Assembly: GCF_040954645.1 (NCBI RefSeq)
Contig: NC_092806.1
Span: 136,671,697-136,735,696 of the forward strand
DNA from: Diabrotica undecimpunctata
Lineage: Eukaryota > Arthropoda > Insecta > Coleoptera > Chrysomelidae
Length of the DNA stretch: 64,000 bases
Direction of reading: 5' to 3'
Of the stretch, positions 40,501 through 46,500 are shown piece by piece. The notes under the pieces are model-generated. The model searched no databases, was not told the DNA's origin, and saw nothing but the letters and a program-made list of their open reading frames with translations. The position numbers and the translations under genes were made by a program. Position 1 is the stretch's first letter. Every line of letters begins with the position of its first letter.

Positions 40501-43500
40501 AAGTAAACAAATTCAAGCAATTTTAATATGCATATATTAGGACAAAAATGTTCAATGGGAACTCAGTATTAGCCGCTCAATTACATATTTGGCATACCTG
40601 TAGAAATTCTTTCTCTAGCGACATGGGACTATCTAAATTAATTCCGGTCCAAATTTTTATAGATCCAACATTAAAAACTCCAACTTCCTGAATGGCAACA
40701 TGCCGTTCACCCCTAACTATACACACTCCCTACCAAAGCCATCGCATCGGCGTAATATATTAAACTAGAATGAGCATATAAGCAACGAGCAGTGACGGCA
40801 TCTTTTGCGGTTGTTCGATATGTCTCTATCTAGGGCATTTAAAGTCGCCACTGTCTCTCACCCCAAAGACGCCAAAAAGAGACTCTGCTATACTTGATTG
40901 ATGTAAGACAGACATAAGCAACTAGAAAAAAGATTGTCTACATTTTGCTTTATATATTGCCCAGTCTATGTTAATATATTACGTCTATGACCAAAGCCTT
41001 CTTTTACTTGTGACATATAGTTGTGGTTTGGTCATGCAAACAATTACATGCAATTCTAGACAAATCTGATAGTTGCCAGGATTGTATTCAGCCAAATGTG
41101 AAAGTTTTATGGAATCAAAATGGTATCAGTCTTCCGGGAGGATGATGATTCCAGATTCCATGTTTTTACCTTGTTTAGGCTTCTGCCTCTTCAAGGAAGG
41201 GGGTGCTCCTTTTTTTCTGTGGAGCGAGGGGGTGTGGTAAATGTAACGGTGATATGTGTGTGGAGTTGTAGTGGTGGAGTGCTAGAAAGCTGGGGTTCAG
41301 AAGGTGGCGTATTGTGATAAGGAGCGCACAAGAGGAATTATTGGTAAGCGAAACAGGCCAAAGGGAGGTACTTCAAGGTGTTACCAGCCATACTAGGAAC
41401 GGCTCTTAATTAGCATTTTTGGCTTGCAGTTGTTAGCTGCTATATTTTATGGGGATTGATTCTAATATATCAAAATTCTCATCAGGAAGTTCGTTTCCAG
41501 TGTTATGTAGAAGTTTTGCTGGAAGGAATGGAACTTTTGTTTTAGGAACCCTGGTGAGCATTTGCCTTCGGTGACTGCAAGGAGTTTCCAGTATTTGTTT
41601 GGCTCGGTTGTTCGAGCCTGCTATAGTGCGAAGGATATACCTCCTGCTGAGGATCAGGATTCTGTCCTTGATTGATATTACGTTGGCTACTTGATGTATG
41701 AGTGCTGACGGATAGTCTCTGCGCTTCCTCATGCAGAATCTTAGAATTTTTCTTTCAGTGGTCATGATGGTGTTCATTTGGCGGGTGTTAAGTGACGCGT
41801 AGACGCATGTCTTGTATTCGATTATTCGAGTTTAGTCCTTTTTCTTATCCTGTCTAGGGTGTTTTGTATATCGGTTTTCCAGTTGAGAGTCCTACTAAAA
41901 ATGAACTCCCAAATAGGAAACCGAGTTTCTGAAAATGTCTTCTCCTAGCAGGGTTGTTTGGCCCTGGACATCAGAGCAGTGGGGAGATTTAAATAGAATT
42001 AATTGGATTTTGGAGGCGACTCGGTCTAGGTAGTTTTGAGCTCTTTCGAATACAGACATTTGTCCACGCACTCTTATGTGGGCCTGACGTGAGGAGCGCA
42101 GTGTCATCAGCATACAGCAGTAGGGTTTCCGATCTATACTGAGAGAGGGGGATGTCACTGTTGTAGACTGTGTTTAGTAGTGTAGCAAGAATTGAGCCCC
42201 GGGGTACTACAGCTTGTGGAGTGAATGGTGAGGATAAAATGTTGTCAACCTTGATCCAGATTGGAGAGATAGGAATTTATTAGTTTAACGAAAGTTGTGG
42301 GCAGTCCAGCAAGGTGGAGTTTTTCGATCAGGTCTGTGTGCCAGACCTGGTCGAATGCTTTCTGGACGTCTAGGAATATGCTTATGACGTGTTTTCTTTC
42401 GTTAATTGATTGTGAAATGAAAGTTGATGCTTCATCCAATGCATTTTGTATGGGATGTCCAGCTCTGAATCCCAATTGATAATTTGGAATGGCAAAGTGA
42501 GTGTCTAGGAATTCTATGAGTCTCTCCTTAAAGATCCTGTGCTCAGTAGTGAAATAGGTCTGTATGATTCAGGGTTGGTTGGGGATTTCCCTTGTTTGGG
42601 AATCATGACGTCCATGACATTGGAAAGTAGCTCAGCGCAAGACATGCATTGATTATGTTGGTGAGCAGCGGGATTATATTCTCTGGAAGATTTTTGAGGC
42701 ATCTTCTGTGGATGCCATCAGGGCCAGGAGATGTGTTTTTACCTATGTTACACACCTGCCTGATGGTGTCCTCGGTCACAGGGGTCATTCCGGGCGGAAC
42801 CACGTCGATTATTTATAATTGTAAAAAATGTATTGGTTATTGTCATATTGTTTAAAGTGTAAAATTCTAGCAATCTCCTTTCATTTTTATTTCTGGTTAT
42901 TTCTCCAAATAGTCCTATATGTCTACTGTATATTTTTGTCTTTTATTCCCACCTTGCTGTTGAAATCTCCTGCAATGTATATTTCTCCTTTTGCGACTTC
43001 TATCGCAAACGTGAACTCTTTCCAAAACTTATCTTTGGTTTGTGCGTTATCATCTTCATTTGGTCCATATATTACTATAATAGTTATATTACGGCTACAC
43101 TCAGTTATCATTCAGTTCAATTAGTAATATTCTCTCTGACCATGCTTTCCAGAAGTATATCTGTTTCCAGTCTTTTATGTATTACACAACCTACACCTGA
43201 GGCTGCTCTTTTGTCTTCTGAGACTCCACTATATATTAAGGTATGATTATTTTCCATTTTTACTATTCCTTATCCTTTTTTTTTTCTTGGTCAATATCTA
43301 TTTAATTTTGCTGTCTCAAACTCCTCTACTACTTAGATTTCTTTGCCATTTATGCTCTTAATGTTCCACGCTTCAATTCTCCAAATGATATGCTCATTTT
43401 TTTCTTACTTGATGTGTTTATGTTTTATACTTTGATTTAATTTATTTTTGTCAACATGTTTTTTTCCTCAACATGTCTCAAATTTTCTCAAAATGTCAAC

Positions 43501-46500
43501 ATCTTGTTTTTGCAACATTTTATACACCTTTGTATAAAATATTTTAAATTGGTTTATTTGAGAAGTCATTTCTATTGTAATCACACAGAGAAAATCACCA
43601 ATAACTTTAAGCTCAGAATATATATAAAATCGCAGGAAGCAGAGTTTGATTTTTTAAAGCGTTTACCAGAATTGTCACGTCTATAAGTTTCTCTCTATGT
43701 TTAAGTATGCAGAGCAGTTGTCTACGCTCAAATTTGGGTATGGCATATTAAAAATAAGAATACGTTTCCTGTTTTGTCGCTTCTAACTAAACTTTTTAGA
43801 AAGAAATAGAGCACTGAAATTGTTTTCTTAAAGAACTGTATACATGCATCCATTTCCGATTATATTCAAATAACAAGCATTTTAAATTATCGTCAAAAAT
43901 ACGTTTTTAGCTTAATTTATTATAACAATAAAAGTGTTTTTTATTAAAATTATGTTTTTAGGTTGGCAAGGGCTCGTGACGAATGGGAATCTGCTGCCCT
44001 TCAAAATGCCAACACCAAATGCAACGGACTTTTGCCGCTATGGGGTCCACAAGTACCCGAATCATCATTTGCCAGTTGTCTTGCCAGACACAACACATAC
44101 TTGCAGGAAAGCACGAATCATAGAGATATAGGACACAATTCAACTATTCACGATTTGAAGCTTTTGCTGTTGAGGTTTGCACAAGAAAAATCTTTTCACG
44201 AAGATACGGGAGGCGGTGGACCACAAAGTAACATGCATTTAATACCATATCTGATACACGTTGCTTTATATGTGATAAATACGTAAGTATCATTTCTATA
44301 ATAATTTTTCTTAATACTACATACAGATTGTCTATTTTGTATAATATTTCATATATATATATATATTGTCTTCATTTTAGTACAAGAGTGAATAAAAGAG
44401 AAGAAGCCAACCTTATGTCTTACATCGAAGCTACTAACCCAGAAAAATGGATAGAAACAGCGTATGACGCTGAAGGTCCTTTATACTGGATAACGATGTC
44501 CATTTTACTTCACTCCAGACAACAGTGGCAAGCACATCGTCTTTCTCACTTTAGACGATTAATGGTTTTGGCACACGTGCGACATTGTCAACCGTCCGGA
44601 CCTGTCAAAACTGTATCAGACAAATCAGTAAAAGATTACAATATCTATAAACCGTACTTGTTGTTCTTTGGACTTATTGATGGAATCTATAACCATTTCT
44701 TTAAGGTAAGCTAAAGAAAAATGTATAATTGATACTTTTTTATTTATTGTGTAGAATAAATCTCCTTAACGTGTAGTTTTATCGAATTATAATGTAACAA
44801 TTAAACTAAAGAGTTGAACTAATTATGAATATAGTGTGACAGCAGACCTAGTAAAGCACAGTTTAAATTTAAATAAAAATAGGTAAATCATCTTTCGATA
44901 CAGGTGTTCACGTGGTAGGGTTGTTTTGCTTCTAGTCTGAAACGGATCGGCAAGGAGGAAACTGACCTGTGTGTACATTGACAAGGGGGTTATACAGATA
45001 CTGCTGAGCATATTCTATATACTAAAGATAGAGAAAGAAAGATGGAAGTATGAAATAGGCTTAGGTGAGAGGACCACAGTGAAGATACTGGTTGATTTGA
45101 CGCCTTCCTAGCGAGAATTTGCCTGAAATATTTAGTGGTTGGTATAGTAGTGAGGGTGATGAAAGAGAAATAGAAAATTTATAGTTTTAGAAAAGATCAG
45201 AAAGTGAAGGTGGTATGGTGAAGTACTTTTCACCATAGGTTCTTTAATGAATGGAGCTTTGGGTTAATAGAAATCTTAAAATTTTAGTGTTTTCTTAAGA
45301 CTTTCCTCTCCCGCATTAAAAAATGAAACAAATGTTGATGATTTTATTAATGCACCACGTCAGACGTCCTTATCTGTAATAATCTTTATTTAGTTGATTA
45401 TAAGTTACTAGTAGTAAATAAAAAAAAGACGACTTCAAGAAATATTTTGATAGTGTGAAGATAACTAACATGCTAGATAATATTTGGCATAAAATTGGCA
45501 TTGTATTGTATGGATCAAAAGACGCAGTTAAACTGCAAGTAGAACTTAGTCTTTCATTCGACATATATTTAAAATTATGACGGATGACATGGAGGAAGCC
45601 ATTAGAACGTTGAGATTTTAGAACAAAGGAGCACGAAAGCCCTGAATAGGCGCAAATAGTCAGGAAGACAACGTCCCATCCACGGTCACAAGTACAAAAT
45701 AAGAAATGTTTCCATTGATGTTGATATCGTGAATATTACTTAAATATTACTAGTTGAATATTACTTAAATGTTTTTCTTTTTTTGTTTTTTTAGAATGTG
45801 GGAGGTCCAGACGAACAATGGTCAACCAACTTAGCAGACTACATTCGCCACAATGATGAAGCTTTGATGAAATCTTCAGAAAAGCTCTTGGCTGATTATA
45901 CAGATGAATTTTTACCTTGTACTTCCTTTTCAGAATTCTGTGATGTGGCAGGTAAATATTTATTACGTTTATTACATCCCATTTAGGTTAAAACAAAAAT
46001 AAAACCCCTATCCCAATCTGTTCTTAAATCATTAGATATTATTTATAATAAAAGTCTTAGATTATTCACAGGGGCTTTTCCAACTTCCCCTGTACCCAGC
46101 ATTTATGCTCTTTTAGGAGAACCACCTCTACATCACCGCCGCATGTTCACCGCTCTATCACATGCAGTTCCTCAGTCGCTTTTGATATTTCAAAACAAAT
46201 GTATCAAAACACTTTTACAAACAAATATGTAAACAAATTCCAAGATATTCGCTGTACTAAAAAACATATTACGAAAGAATTAAATCCATACTTCAAAATC
46301 TAAACACTAATTTTCCGGATGTTTTCTCCTCGAATATTAAATACTCTGAGCCTTGGATGATCGATTTTCCAATCTGTGATACATCTCTGACATATTTCGA
46401 TAAATCTAGTACAAAAAATTCCCTGATTCGGCTTGAGTTCGAAGCTCTCTTACAAAAGTACCCCGACCACCCGCGTGGGGGCATCAATCGTTTCCTCAGA